Notes: generated by a model from the sequence alone, not told the origin. A stretch of DNA of 8,840 nt from an uncultured Chitinophagaceae bacterium (GCA_934502905.1 CAKSVK010000146.1:1-8840); one strand, 5' to 3'; shown: positions 1-7,525, numbered from the stretch's first letter. Numbers and translations are program-made.

Positions 1-85
1 ATTCTATCCCGATACATGCTTTGCCAGCATTTTTTATACGAAGCCGCGATGAAGCCTTCATTACTTACCCGCAACAACGTGCCCG

Positions 86-616
86 CTACCTGTGTCCGTA
101 AAACTTATTGACGGCTTTTATCTTATTGTCCACATCCAGCTTTTCGTAAATGTTGTAAATATGCTTTTTTAGGGTTTTGATACTGATAAACAGCCGGTTT
201 GCAATTTCATTATAACTGAACCCTTTGGACAATTGTTCCAGTATCTCCTCTTCCCTGTTGGTAATATGATAGTGTTCTTTTGCCATCAGTGCAGGGCTTT
301 TTATTACTATCCTATCGGTAACATCCCCTGCATATCCGTGCATATTTACCTGCCTCGGGTTTATAGCCCCGGCGGCGCCATACATAGGCATGGCTCCAAA
401 GGAAACTTTATTATCCTGTATTTCGGCAGCCATGATCTCTACTCCCGGCCACACCTGCTTTAGCTGCTTCTGCTGCTCAGGACTTCCTACCCTGGATGTA
501 AAGCAAACGTTCATGCTGGAATTATCTATAGAAACCGATCCCTTTAATAATAACTGCAGATCATTCTGATTTTCAATAATAAAAACGGCTGTCATTTCTT
601 TGATTTTTTTATTCAT
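86..616 (-). CDS. LuxR-type HTH transcriptional regulator with an unrecognised N-terminal domain
   Basis: This is a probable DNA-binding regulator of 176 residues. The C-terminal part (about 116-174) is a clear LuxR/GerE helix-turn-helix: it opens with ITNREEEILEQLSKG, continues with NEIANRLFIS, and the recognition helix region reads KTLKKHIYNIYEKLDV. The N-terminal 110 residues begin with a beta-strand-like stretch (TAVFIIENQ) that recalls the start of a receiver domain. However, the acidic pair is replaced by EN, and no phospho-acceptor Asp in a hydrophobic strand and no conserved Lys can be placed. Phosphorylation control is therefore doubtful. The start ATG follows the stop of the upstream membrane protein by 9 bases, so the two are probably co-transcribed; Met8 is an alternative start. 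The HTH call is firm; the N-terminal fold, ligand and targets are unknown. Confidence 0.85.
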   Translation of the reverse strand: MNKKIKEMTAVFIIENQNDLQLLLKGSVSIDNSSMNVCFTSRVGSPEQQKQLKQVWPGVEIMAAEIQDNKVSFGAMPMYGAAGAINPRQVNMHGYAGDVTDRIVIKSPALMAKEHYHITNREEEILEQLSKGFSYNEIANRLFISIKTLKKHIYNIYEKLDVDNKIKAVNKFYGHR

Positions 617-625
617 TAATTCATA

Positions 626-1045
626 CTAATCAACGGCATAGATGAAAGAAGCTATAATGACCCACACCCCCCATACCATTGCCGCTATGCCGGTTACCCC
701 CTGCCTGTAGGCCAATCCTACCAGATCAACGTGCATTTTACTGAAGGAGTAAATCCTGAACTTATTTTGTATTAATGGCCAGGCCAGCAGCAAGCCCAGG
801 CATATTTGCAGCACACAGGTTACAAAAACGGTTACTGCCCACAGGTACAAATCCGAACCTGTTTTTATCAATGTCAGGTACCAGTTGATTCCCTGGCATG
901 CACCAATACCGGTAAACAATATGCCGATCCTGTACTGATAAGGCCCTACCGCCTTTAACAATTCAACAGCATTAGGTTGCCTGCCCAACAGTAAAGAGGA
1001 TATAGCTATTATGCTGACCATTATGATGGAAATTCCGTAAAGCAT
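626..1045 (-). CDS. Small four-helix integral membrane protein, family unknown
   Basis: This 139-residue protein is strongly hydrophobic. I see about four membrane segments, near residues 2-20, 40-60, 67-90 and 112-136, joined by short loops such as GRQPNAVELLKAVGPYQYR and NKFRIYSFSKMHVD. I recognise no family motif, catalytic residue or transporter signature. It sits between a secreted SIMPL-domain protein (24 bases upstream) and a LuxR-type HTH protein (9 bases downstream) on the same strand, so it is probably the middle gene of a three-gene operon. A role as membrane partner of the regulator or of the secreted protein is inference from position only. The coding call rests on the intact frame, the tight spacing and the membrane-protein composition. 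Confidence 0.72.
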   Translation of the reverse strand: MLYGISIIMVSIIAISSLLLGRQPNAVELLKAVGPYQYRIGILFTGIGACQGINWYLTLIKTGSDLYLWAVTVFVTCVLQICLGLLLAWPLIQNKFRIYSFSKMHVDLVGLAYRQGVTGIAAMVWGVWVIIASFIYAVD

Positions 1046-1069
1046 GCCGAATAAGTACCGGGTTTTACC

Positions 1070-1699
1070 TTATTCCAAACCAAACTTTACAGATAACTGA
1101 TACACTTCTCCCGCTTCGTAGTTGTAATAATTATACGCCTCAGCGGAAAAATTATTTCCATCCGCTATTTCAAGTATTTTGCCCAGCTTCCTGCCTGCTG
1201 CCGCCGCCGCTACCTCCGCTTTTTTGCGGGCATCTTCCAGGGCTTTAGCTGCCAGTTCGCTGGTATTCATAAGAGGTTTATAAAACAGTCTTTTAGCGTT
1301 GATCCTGGCGATGCGCAGCTTATGAAGACCGGCGAGTTTAGCAAACTCTTCCACGCTGTCTGATTCAAATTTGAAAAGGGTGCCTTCTCCATAACCGTCG
1401 ATCATAAAAAACAAAACGGAGTCTTCCTTAAAAGCGCTTTCTCTCAAACCATTTTTTACGACAAACTGCAGGAACGCTGTCCTCATTTCATCCCGGGTTT
1501 TGTAACCTTCATAATCATAATTTGCATTGGTAAGAATGATCTCTGCGGTGTACCGGTCAACCGCCCGGTTGAAATTAGCTACCCCATATACCTGGATGGA
1601 GGGTTGATGATCCTGGGCATTTACCTGGCAGGTAAACAGCACAAATAAGAGGACGCCAACCGCATTTCTGATCCATAATTTTTTCATGACTTTGTTCAT
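1070..1699 (-). CDS. Secreted SIMPL domain (DUF541) protein
   Basis: The 209-residue product has an N-terminal signal peptide: basic MNKVMKKLWIRN, a hydrophobic core GVLLFVLFT, and a likely cleavage after VNAQ near residue 29. It should act in the periplasm or at the cell surface. The mature part starts with a strand of the type seen in SIMPL proteins (IQVYGVANFNRAVDRYTAEI). Near residues 148-178 it carries the family's hallmark alanine/lysine-rich helix, ALEDARKKAEVAAAAAGRKLG, followed by KILEI; it ends with the typical VYQLSVKFGLE strand. SIMPL proteins (relatives of E. coli YggE and of BP26) are poorly understood and have been linked to stress and envelope function. A Cys at 24 does not fit a good lipobox, so I prefer signal peptidase I. 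Likely first gene of an operon with the two genes downstream. Confidence 0.85.
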   Translation of the reverse strand: MNKVMKKLWIRNAVGVLLFVLFTCQVNAQDHQPSIQVYGVANFNRAVDRYTAEIILTNANYDYEGYKTRDEMRTAFLQFVVKNGLRESAFKEDSVLFFMIDGYGEGTLFKFESDSVEEFAKLAGLHKLRIARINAKRLFYKPLMNTSELAAKALEDARKKAEVAAAAAGRKLGKILEIADGNNFSAEAYNYYNYEAGEVYQLSVKFGLE

Positions 1700-1765
1700 T
1701 TATTAATGGTACAAAGTTGCAGTAGCTTTCCTGCTGTATGTAGACGGGAAATAATGAAAGTTGCA

Positions 1766-1781
1766 CCCCTGTTTTCAGGGG
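1766..1781 (-). terminator. Possible terminator hairpin after the response regulator gene
   Basis: A perfect 6-base-pair stem, CCCCTG/CAGGGG, with a 4-base loop lies 19 bases after the stop of the response regulator gene and before the SIMPL gene. There is no good U-tract after the stem in the minus-strand direction, so it may only be partial or may act as an RNA end. Its position between two transcription units is the main support. Confidence 0.35.
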
Positions 1782-1799
1782 AGTTAAAAACCCCGGAAA

Positions 1800-2441
1800 C
1801 TACCCTTCTATTAATCCAAAACGGATGGCGTATTTGGTCAAACCTGCAAGATTTCTCACTTTCAGCTTGATGATGAGCGTTTTACGGTAACTCTCCACCG
1901 TATGCTTGCTTAAAAAGAGGGTATCTGCAATTTCCTGGGTGGTATGCTCCAGGGCTATCAGTCTCAGTATCTCTTTCTCACGGCCGCTTAATGCTTCAAG
2001 GGTAGCTTTTTCCTTTTTAAAAACACTGTCCATATAAGCCTGCTTGATGGATTCCGAGAAGTATTTCTCACCCTTCAAAATCGAACGGATCGCTTTTACA
2101 AACTCTCCGGAGTCCGTATTTTTGGACAGGTAGCCATCCACATTGTTCTGCACCAGCGTATCTATCATTTTAGCATCCGTATGCATGCTTACCACCAGCG
2201 TTTTTATTTCCGGATGCAACTCTGTTACCTTTTTCTGCAAAGTAATACCGTCCATATCCGGCATACTGATATCCGTGATCAAAAGATCAATGGTTATATC
2301 ACAGGTATGAATATAACTTAACACATACTTGCCCGTATGTGCGGAATAAGCCACCTCCATGTCCTTTTCCTTATTGATCAGGCTGATCAATCCTTCCAGG
2401 AAAAGCTTATGATCATCGGCTAAAACAATATTATACTTCAT
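1800..2441 (-). CDS. NarL/FixJ-family response regulator (REC + LuxR HTH)
   Basis: A 213-residue cytoplasmic regulator of a two-component system. The receiver domain (about 3-120) is complete: acidic pair D9/D10 in IVLADDH, phospho-acceptor D57 in LLITDISMPDMDG, switch Ser at 85 in VVSMHTD, and conserved K107 in YLSKNT. The LuxR-type HTH (about 151-205) reads LSGREKEILRLIA, then QEIADTLFLSKHTVESYRKTL. Phosphorylation at D57 is expected to promote dimerisation and DNA binding. Its ATG overlaps the stop of the kinase gene (ATGA), so translation is coupled and the two are near-certain partners. Target genes cannot be read from the sequence; the SIMPL-led operon 100 bases downstream is a candidate. 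It is unlikely to be anything else. Confidence 0.96.
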   Translation of the reverse strand: MKYNIVLADDHKLFLEGLISLINKEKDMEVAYSAHTGKYVLSYIHTCDITIDLLITDISMPDMDGITLQKKVTELHPEIKTLVVSMHTDAKMIDTLVQNNVDGYLSKNTDSGEFVKAIRSILKGEKYFSESIKQAYMDSVFKKEKATLEALSGREKEILRLIALEHTTQEIADTLFLSKHTVESYRKTLIIKLKVRNLAGLTKYAIRFGLIEG

Positions 2442-4336
2442 GTGTCTGCTGTTTTCAAAGGTATGTCTATATCAAAGATAGTTCCCCTACCCTTCTTTGA
2501 ATCGATAACAAGATTACCCTGCAACATCTGAACCCGGTTTTTGATATTAGATAAACCCAATCCCGGAAATGCTTTATGATGATCGAATCCCATGCCATTG
2601 TCCTCGAACATCAGCTTTACCGAGTCGTCTATTTCGGTCAGTTGTATATCAATTGTATCCGCCCTCGCATGTTTCAGCGAATTGGTCATCAGCTCCTGGA
2701 TGATCTTGAACAATTCTGTCTTGACAGGTGTCGGTAAGTTATTGATCGCCTCTTCAGGGTAAGTATTTAACCCGATATCCATACCCGGTTTCCTGAAATT
2801 ATCCAGGTAACCATTCAACACCTCTGTAAAAACCGAATTGGCGAAATAAGGCGATGAAAGATTATGGGATACTTCCCTTACCTGTTGATAAGCTTCATCT
2901 ACCCGGTTAAGAAGGTCTTCCAGGTTGGCAAGTCCCGATTCAGACAAACGCATTTTTATTGCCGCCAGGCTGCCGCCGATACTGTCGTGCAATTCCCGCG
3001 AGATCCGGTTCCTTTCTTTCAGCTCCCCTTCTACAGACGCCTTCAGTATTGCCAGTTCTTTTTCCTGCAGCATATTGGAGATCTTCTGCTGGCTGGCTTC
3101 TTCCAGCATCGCATTGAACCTGCTCTGGGTCTGTAGTTTCTGGTAGTATACATACAGGAGCCCAAGGATAGGTATCAGTGCTATCACAAAGCCGACCAGG
3201 ATCATGTACTTAAATGATCTCTGCTTGCTGATCTGGTTTTCCTTCAGCAAAATTTCTTTTTCCTTTTGTGCTGTCTGGTATTTTACTTCCATTTCCCTTA
3301 CTTCCCTTTTATTCTCCAACGCATCCTTTTCTCTCGATACCCCTATGAACTGAGACATCACACCATAAGCATTTTTATAATCCCCTCTTTCAATATATAT
3401 ATGCTCCAGGCTGCGTAAAGCATTCAGTTGTGCATCCAGGTTGCCCCATTGAATGGCATTGGTATATACCATTGTCAGCAGCATTTCAGCATTCTGGTAT
3501 TCTTTCTCCCGGATAAACAGATCTGCGATCCGCTGCCCGGCAGATATGTACAGGTCATAGAAATTATTGTTCTGTGCCTGTTCCTTCACCTCATCATAAT
3601 ACCGAAAGGCAGCATCTGTTCCGCCATCTTTTTCTGCCGCAATACCCAGGTTTAACCTGGCAGAAAGGGCCTTCTTGGTATTGCCGGTACTATCATAATA
3701 CGCCAAAACCGTTTCAAAAAAATCCCTGGCGCTGCTGGTACTGTCTTTTTTAAGCGCTATGCTTCCCAGTTGAAAAAGAATATGACTTTTAATATCAGGA
3801 TGAAGATCTTTTTTGCGCAACAGGTCATCGTAGGTTGTTGCGGCCCTGGTAAGATCATTTTTCAGATAATAGACATCCGCTAATCCTGTGCGGCTCCGCA
3901 TAAGCTCCGGAGCCTGAGAGTTTTCCAGCTTTTGCACATTCTCCAGGTAATACCTCGTGGCTTCCTCCAGCAAGCCAATGCTTTTGTAGGCATCCGCAAT
4001 AAAAAGGTTTATGGTAGTAATATACGCGATGCCGGCATTAGCATTTTGGTCTTCATTCTCCTCCAGGTGCCGGGCAAACGATTTTGCATAATAAAGAACG
4101 GAATCCGCAAAGCCGGTACTTTCATGGAACCGGCAAAGTGCTACGGTGGCATCATACCTTGATTTCAGATCGGTTGCACCATGCCAGTTTACCAGTAGCG
4201 AATCAGGGGTTTTTTTAGGGTTTACGGCAAAGGCTGTAAAATAGCCGCTCTGGGCATAACTTCCTATAGTCAGGATCCATATCCAAACAGTCAGTATTCC
4301 TTTTTTCCGCAACCTGTATCCGGATTTCATATGCAT
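2438..4336 (-). CDS. TPR-containing sensor histidine kinase (HisKA_3 / HATPase_c)
   Basis: Numbering is from the ATG at 4336 (632 residues). The order is: signal peptide ending near SYAQ (about residue 29), a periplasmic array of TPR-like helical repeats (about 95-335), a charged coiled-coil linker (about 335-375), one membrane helix (about 377-398), a second coiled coil, the HisKA_3 dimerisation domain with phospho-acceptor H450 in RELHDSIGG, and an HATPase_c domain. The ATPase N-box is ELMTNSLKHA (N552), followed by DNGMGF (about 579-584) and GLGLSNI. It should autophosphorylate and pass phosphate to the regulator whose ATG overlaps its stop. The open frame extends to a TTG at 4357, but ATG codons at 4336 and 4330 are better starts and give a normal signal peptide. 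The signal sensed is unknown; TPR sensors often bind proteins or peptides. Confidence 0.94.
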   Translation of the reverse strand: MHMKSGYRLRKKGILTVWIWILTIGSYAQSGYFTAFAVNPKKTPDSLLVNWHGATDLKSRYDATVALCRFHESTGFADSVLYYAKSFARHLEENEDQNANAGIAYITTINLFIADAYKSIGLLEEATRYYLENVQKLENSQAPELMRSRTGLADVYYLKNDLTRAATTYDDLLRKKDLHPDIKSHILFQLGSIALKKDSTSSARDFFETVLAYYDSTGNTKKALSARLNLGIAAEKDGGTDAAFRYYDEVKEQAQNNNFYDLYISAGQRIADLFIREKEYQNAEMLLTMVYTNAIQWGNLDAQLNALRSLEHIYIERGDYKNAYGVMSQFIGVSREKDALENKREVREMEVKYQTAQKEKEILLKENQISKQRSFKYMILVGFVIALIPILGLLYVYYQKLQTQSRFNAMLEEASQQKISNMLQEKELAILKASVEGELKERNRISRELHDSIGGSLAAIKMRLSESGLANLEDLLNRVDEAYQQVREVSHNLSSPYFANSVFTEVLNGYLDNFRKPGMDIGLNTYPEEAINNLPTPVKTELFKIIQELMTNSLKHARADTIDIQLTEIDDSVKLMFEDNGMGFDHHKAFPGLGLSNIKNRVQMLQGNLVIDSKKGRGTIFDIDIPLKTADT

Positions 4337-4369
4337 GTTACAAAATAACAGTCTCAAAATACGGCATTG

Positions 4370-5539
4370 TCAAATGTATCGCAACCATCTTTTTTGCGAA
4401 AGCCATTTTTGCTTATACCGTCCATACCATTTACACACCGGGAACAAGATAATGACTACCGTTATCCATACGAGGTAAACACCCCAAAGCGGCAGTCCTG
4501 ATACCTGCTCTGCAGGTCGTCCCATATTGAACCCGAAACTAAATTCATCTATTCTGAATCCCTGAATCAATAAGATCACAAATAACAGGGGATGGATAAT
4601 ATACCAATGTATCAGATAATAAAAGAGAGGTACCGTACCATACACAGAAAGGAACGACAACTGCCGGGTGGTTCTTTCTATCACATACAGCAGCAAAAAC
4701 ATAATGCCCAGCATCAGCAGGGAAAACTGAAGCGAAGGCGGATATTTGGATACATTGATAAAGGACAAAAAATTATAAAAAGGAGAATAGTTCGTTACCC
4801 ATGGCGACGTGTCTCCGTATAGTGATGTTGCCCGTAAAAAAATAAATACGAGCAATAACAAAAATCCGGTGAGCAGGAAATATTTCTTCCTGATATCCTG
4901 CGATCGCCGGAATAAAAAACCGCTTCCATAACCCACCAGTATAATTCCCAGCCAGGGAACAGGCGGATAACCTACCAGCAGCATATGGTCACCCCACAGC
5001 TGAACCAAGCCCGGCTGAAAAAAATATTTTATAGCGGAAGGAGTTGCTTCGGGATTATTAACAGCCAGCAGGGGCGATAAAGCGATTATCAATATACCGG
5101 CCAGCAGGGTATACACCGGTTTAATATGCAGTTTTATTATCACACCTATCAGCATCAATCCGGCGCCGATCGCAGCGATCACCTGCAGGAGAATGACCTG
5201 GAAATGTATGTCAAACCATATTCCGAAATTCACTACCGTAACTTCCAGCAAGATCAGCCAAAGTCCCCTGCTGATCAGAAAATTGCCATTAGCTGATCCG
5301 GTCTTTACGGTAGACAGATACGCTGAGGCGCCTGAAAGAAACACAAATGACGGGGCGCACAAGTGTGTCACCCAGCGGGTGAGAAAAAGCGATGCGGATG
5401 TAGTGGAAAGATCAAGCGGGTCGGCTGAAGCATGTACGAATAAAATTTCCCTGCAATGATCCAATGCCATCAACACCATCACCCACCCTCTCAAGATATC
5501 GATGGAAAGTAACCGCTTACTTTCTTTAGCCAATAGCAT
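4370..5539 (-). CDS. DUF1624 / HGSNAT-like membrane acyltransferase
   Basis: A 389-residue polytopic membrane protein with about ten hydrophobic segments. It opens with the family signature RLLSIDILRGWVMVLMALDH (about 9-28); the D27/H28 pair is the likely functional site by analogy with heparan-alpha-glucosaminide N-acetyltransferase-like proteins. A second conserved-looking site is YYLIHWYIIHPL (His at 311 and 316). Family members are thought to move acetyl or other acyl groups across the membrane onto extracytoplasmic sugars; the substrate here is unknown. The last helix is followed by a basic tail (CKWYGRYKQKW...). A strong promoter lies just before the start codon. The kinase-regulator pair follows after 33 bases, so this gene probably heads that operon, though a functional link to signalling is inference. 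Confidence 0.88.
   Translation of the reverse strand: MLLAKESKRLLSIDILRGWVMVLMALDHCREILFVHASADPLDLSTTSASLFLTRWVTHLCAPSFVFLSGASAYLSTVKTGSANGNFLISRGLWLILLEVTVVNFGIWFDIHFQVILLQVIAAIGAGLMLIGVIIKLHIKPVYTLLAGILIIALSPLLAVNNPEATPSAIKYFFQPGLVQLWGDHMLLVGYPPVPWLGIILVGYGSGFLFRRSQDIRKKYFLLTGFLLLLVFIFLRATSLYGDTSPWVTNYSPFYNFLSFINVSKYPPSLQFSLLMLGIMFLLLYVIERTTRQLSFLSVYGTVPLFYYLIHWYIIHPLLFVILLIQGFRIDEFSFGFNMGRPAEQVSGLPLWGVYLVWITVVIILFPVCKWYGRYKQKWLSQKRWLRYI
4371..4378 (-). promoter_or_regulatory. Possible internal promoter -7 element before the kinase gene
   Basis: On the minus strand the end of the acyltransferase gene reads TACATTTG, a full match to the Bacteroidota -7 box TAnnTTTG. A TTTC lies 19 bases upstream where TTTG would be expected. 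A start about 25-30 bases before the kinase ATG at 4336 would follow. It may let the kinase and regulator be expressed apart from the acyltransferase. The weak -33 keeps confidence low. Confidence 0.3.
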
Positions 5540-5550
5540 ACTCTTTATTA

Positions 5551-5581
5551 CAAATATAATTTATCCCCAAGAGCAGGCAAA
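5551..5581 (-). promoter_or_regulatory. Bacteroidota-type promoter of the acyltransferase-kinase-regulator operon
   Basis: On the minus strand TTTG (5581-5578) is followed by exactly 19 bases and then TATATTTG (5558-5551), a full match to the Bacteroidota consensus TTTG-N19-TAnnTTTG. Only 11 bases separate the -7 box from the ATG at 5539, so the 5' leader should be just a few bases long. No Shine-Dalgarno sequence is present. Confidence 0.75.
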
Positions 5582-5602
5582 CAAGGAGGGGCGTATTCTT
5601 CG

Positions 5603-5734
5603 CAGGCGGGTGGTGACACCCGCCTGTAAAATGAAGACCGTGTTTACGAAAACAAATCAGGATTTCGCCGCGCTGCGGCTCGTGAGATTTTTTTATCCCA
5701 CATTTACTACAAATATTTCACGGTGTGATGCACC
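5603..5734. repeat. Cluster of REP-like extragenic palindromes
   Basis: Three hairpins occur close together. The first is a perfect 10-base-pair stem, CAGGCGGGTG/CACCCGCCTG (5603-5626), with loop GTGA, a GNRA tetraloop if transcribed from the plus strand. The second is GCCGC/GCGGC with loop GCT (5667-5679), followed soon by seven T. The third is GGTGT/GCACC with a G-T pair (5722-5734), preceded by CTACAAATATTTCA. The mix of an ATTTC lead-in and a GC palindrome resembles dispersed intergenic repeats that I recall from Bacteroidota genomes; that family assignment needs a genome-wide search. Confidence 0.45.
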
Positions 5735-5876
5735 ATCTTACAGGCATTTGATTAACAGCAACTTGTATAATATATCATTGACAGGAATAGGTGCACTAAA
5801 TAGCCCGAATGCAGTGTTGCAGTGACCACGGTGTTACAGCTTAATTATCCTGTAAGGACAACAGGTTTGGTAGAAA

Positions 5877-5892
5877 TGTTACGGCCGTAACA
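5877..5892. promoter_or_regulatory. Perfect 16-base palindrome, operator-like
   Basis: TGTTACGGCCGTAACA is an exact dyad with no mismatch. Two TGTTAC/GTAACA half-sites separated by four bases have the geometry of sites bound by CRP/FNR-family dimers. A single extra TGTTAC half-site lies at 5832-5837. No promoter or gene start is close by, so a regulatory role is unproven. Confidence 0.35.
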
Positions 5893-6277
5893 ATGCGTCC
5901 CATCAAAACGCGTGGTGTTTTAAAAACATTATTATTTATGCAGAAGTCCTCTTTGGCGAAAGGGGTTCCGCACCCTGGCAAGCAGGTACCGGAAAAATCA
6001 ACAGGTTCCAGGGGTTCGGAACCCGATATCCAGCTCTTTATTCACACAATCCTGCATTCATCCTGCATTTCCAGGCAGTTACCCGGCATTCCTGCGGAAC
6101 CGCATACCTATTATGTATATAAATATCTCACCAATCGGGAAATTGGTATAGAACGAAAACCTGAGCTACACTCACCGCAGGTAAATGCGCCCAACAAAGA
6201 ATTGCGACAGCAATGCGACATTTTCATTTCCCGAAGACTGGCAATCTCCGGCAACAGACAATGATAAATGGAGCGTT

Positions 6278-7474
6278 CTAAAAAAAGAAGCCGGAGACAT
6301 AGTAAATAATGGCCGCCATCAACGCACTTACCGGTATGGTAATGATCCATGCCCAAAGCAGGTTAACGGTAACCCCCCAACGCACGGCAGAAAGCCTTTT
6401 AGTAGCGCCTACACCCATGATGGAACCGGCAATGGTATGCGTGGTGCTTACAGGTATTTTAAGATGCTCTGTAATGAACAGGGTAAGCGCTCCCGCGGTT
6501 TCAGCTGCCACTCCTTCAAACGGCGTAACTTTTGTAATACGGCTACCCATGGTTTTCACAATTTTCCAGCCGCCGCTCAATGTGCCCACAGCTATCGCAG
6601 AGTAGCAGGATATGGGCACCCATACCGGCATTTCCTCAAAATCATTGATGACACCCCCTGCAATCAGGGCTACGGTAATGATACCCATCACTTTCTGTGC
6701 ATCGTTTCCGCCATGCCCCACACTGAATGCAGCAGAAGAAACCAGCTGCAGCCGCTTGAACCAGACAGTAGCCCTGTGTGCATTCAAGCTGCTGAGATAC
6801 AGGGTAAAAGCGCTCATTACCACTATCACAAACCCTACCAGCAGCAATTTAAAGTTGCTGGAATAAAAAATGACCTTCATCGCATAACTCTCGTAGTGAG
6901 TGCTCAATGCCGCCGGATCAAATTCCATTGTGGCATATAACACCAGTACCGTGATCAAAATGATACCTATAGAAAACAATTTCGGCCAAATACTTTTCCT
7001 GAAAGAATTAATAAACCACAACGATATCACAAATGCCATCACCATGCCCAGCAGCGGAGCAAGAAATATGAAAGCCACGATCTGTAACACCGGCGCCGCA
7101 TTTACGGAAACGAATCCGGCATGTGCAATAGCTGCACCGGCAAATCCTCCGATCAGCGTATGCGAGGAGGAAGACGGGATGCCAAACCACCAGGTGATCA
7201 GGTTCCATATGATAGCTGCGGAAATACCCGCCAGTATTACCTGAAGCGTAATAAATTCCTCCTTAACGGTCTTGGCAATGGTGTTTGCCACACCATGATC
7301 CTTAAAAATAAAGAAGGCTACAAAGTTGAAGAGAGCTGCCCAGATGACAGCCTGAAAAGGGGTCAGCACTTTGGTTGATACAATAGTAGCTATTGAATTG
7401 GCTGCATCATGAAAACCATTGATATAATCGAAGATCAATGCCAGCGCAATAATAACTATTAAAAGGGTAGTCAT
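6278..7474 (-). CDS. PiT-family inorganic phosphate transporter
   Basis: A 398-residue inner-membrane permease expected to import phosphate (as a metal-phosphate complex or with a coupling cation). Both halves of the internal duplication are visible. The first has FDYINGFHDAANSIAT (about 15-30) and GIPSSSSHTLIGG (about 98-110); the second has GHGGNDAQKVMG (about 253-264) and KIPVSTTHTIAGSIMG (about 339-354). These are the PiT signature motifs with the conserved Asp and Asn residues. The protein is about 100 residues shorter than E. coli PitA, because the central hydrophilic loop is short, which is common in bacterial and archaeal members. It ends in GFFF and TAG. It follows the DUF47 gene by 51 bases, the usual gene pair for this transporter, and should share its promoter. 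Sulfate or another anion as substrate is possible but less likely. Confidence 0.95.
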   Translation of the reverse strand: MTTLLIVIIALALIFDYINGFHDAANSIATIVSTKVLTPFQAVIWAALFNFVAFFIFKDHGVANTIAKTVKEEFITLQVILAGISAAIIWNLITWWFGIPSSSSHTLIGGFAGAAIAHAGFVSVNAAPVLQIVAFIFLAPLLGMVMAFVISLWFINSFRKSIWPKLFSIGIILITVLVLYATMEFDPAALSTHYESYAMKVIFYSSNFKLLLVGFVIVVMSAFTLYLSSLNAHRATVWFKRLQLVSSAAFSVGHGGNDAQKVMGIITVALIAGGVINDFEEMPVWVPISCYSAIAVGTLSGGWKIVKTMGSRITKVTPFEGVAAETAGALTLFITEHLKIPVSTTHTIAGSIMGVGATKRLSAVRWGVTVNLLWAWIITIPVSALMAAIIYYVSGFFF

Positions 7475-7525
7475 ACAGTAAGATTTGAAGATCGCATTAG
7501 AGAAGGATTAGGCAAGCTCAAAACC

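Larger units (their letters stand above)
5540..6277. other. Long intergenic region, no convincing gene
   Basis: About 740 bases separate the stop of the PiT gene from the start of the acyltransferase gene. Two plus-strand open frames (5502-5825 and 5893-6264) show no signal peptide, domain or plausible composition and run against all local genes; I treat them as chance. The stretch does hold the operon promoter (5551-5581), a cluster of hairpins at 5603-5734, a perfect 16-base palindrome at 5877-5892, a wobble hairpin at 5905-5921, nested inverted repeats around GGGTTCGGAACCC (6012-6024), and a tandem pair of 11-base repeats, ATCCTGCATTC then ATCCTGCATTT (6049-6070). No clear U-tract terminator for the PiT gene was found. 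Confidence 0.6.

Noticed and set aside
16..35. Terminator-like hairpin ATGCT/AGCAT followed by six T on the plus strand
   Set aside because: The stem is only five weak pairs and no plus-strand gene is visible upstream in the window; it could serve a gene left of the window, which cannot be judged here.
4337..4357. TTG start that would lengthen the kinase by seven residues
   Set aside because: ATG codons at 4336 and 4330 give a normal signal peptide; TTG starts are rare.
5747..5780. Plus-strand promoter TTTG-N22-TATCATTG
   Set aside because: The spacing is long, the -7 box is imperfect, and no plus-strand gene follows.
5502..5825. 107-codon plus-strand open frame
   Set aside because: It overlaps the start and promoter of the acyltransferase gene and the hairpin cluster; no protein-like features.
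5893..6264. 123-codon plus-strand open frame in the long gap
   Set aside because: No recognisable domain, signal or membrane segment, composition unlike the neighbours, and it runs opposite to all nearby genes; treated as chance.
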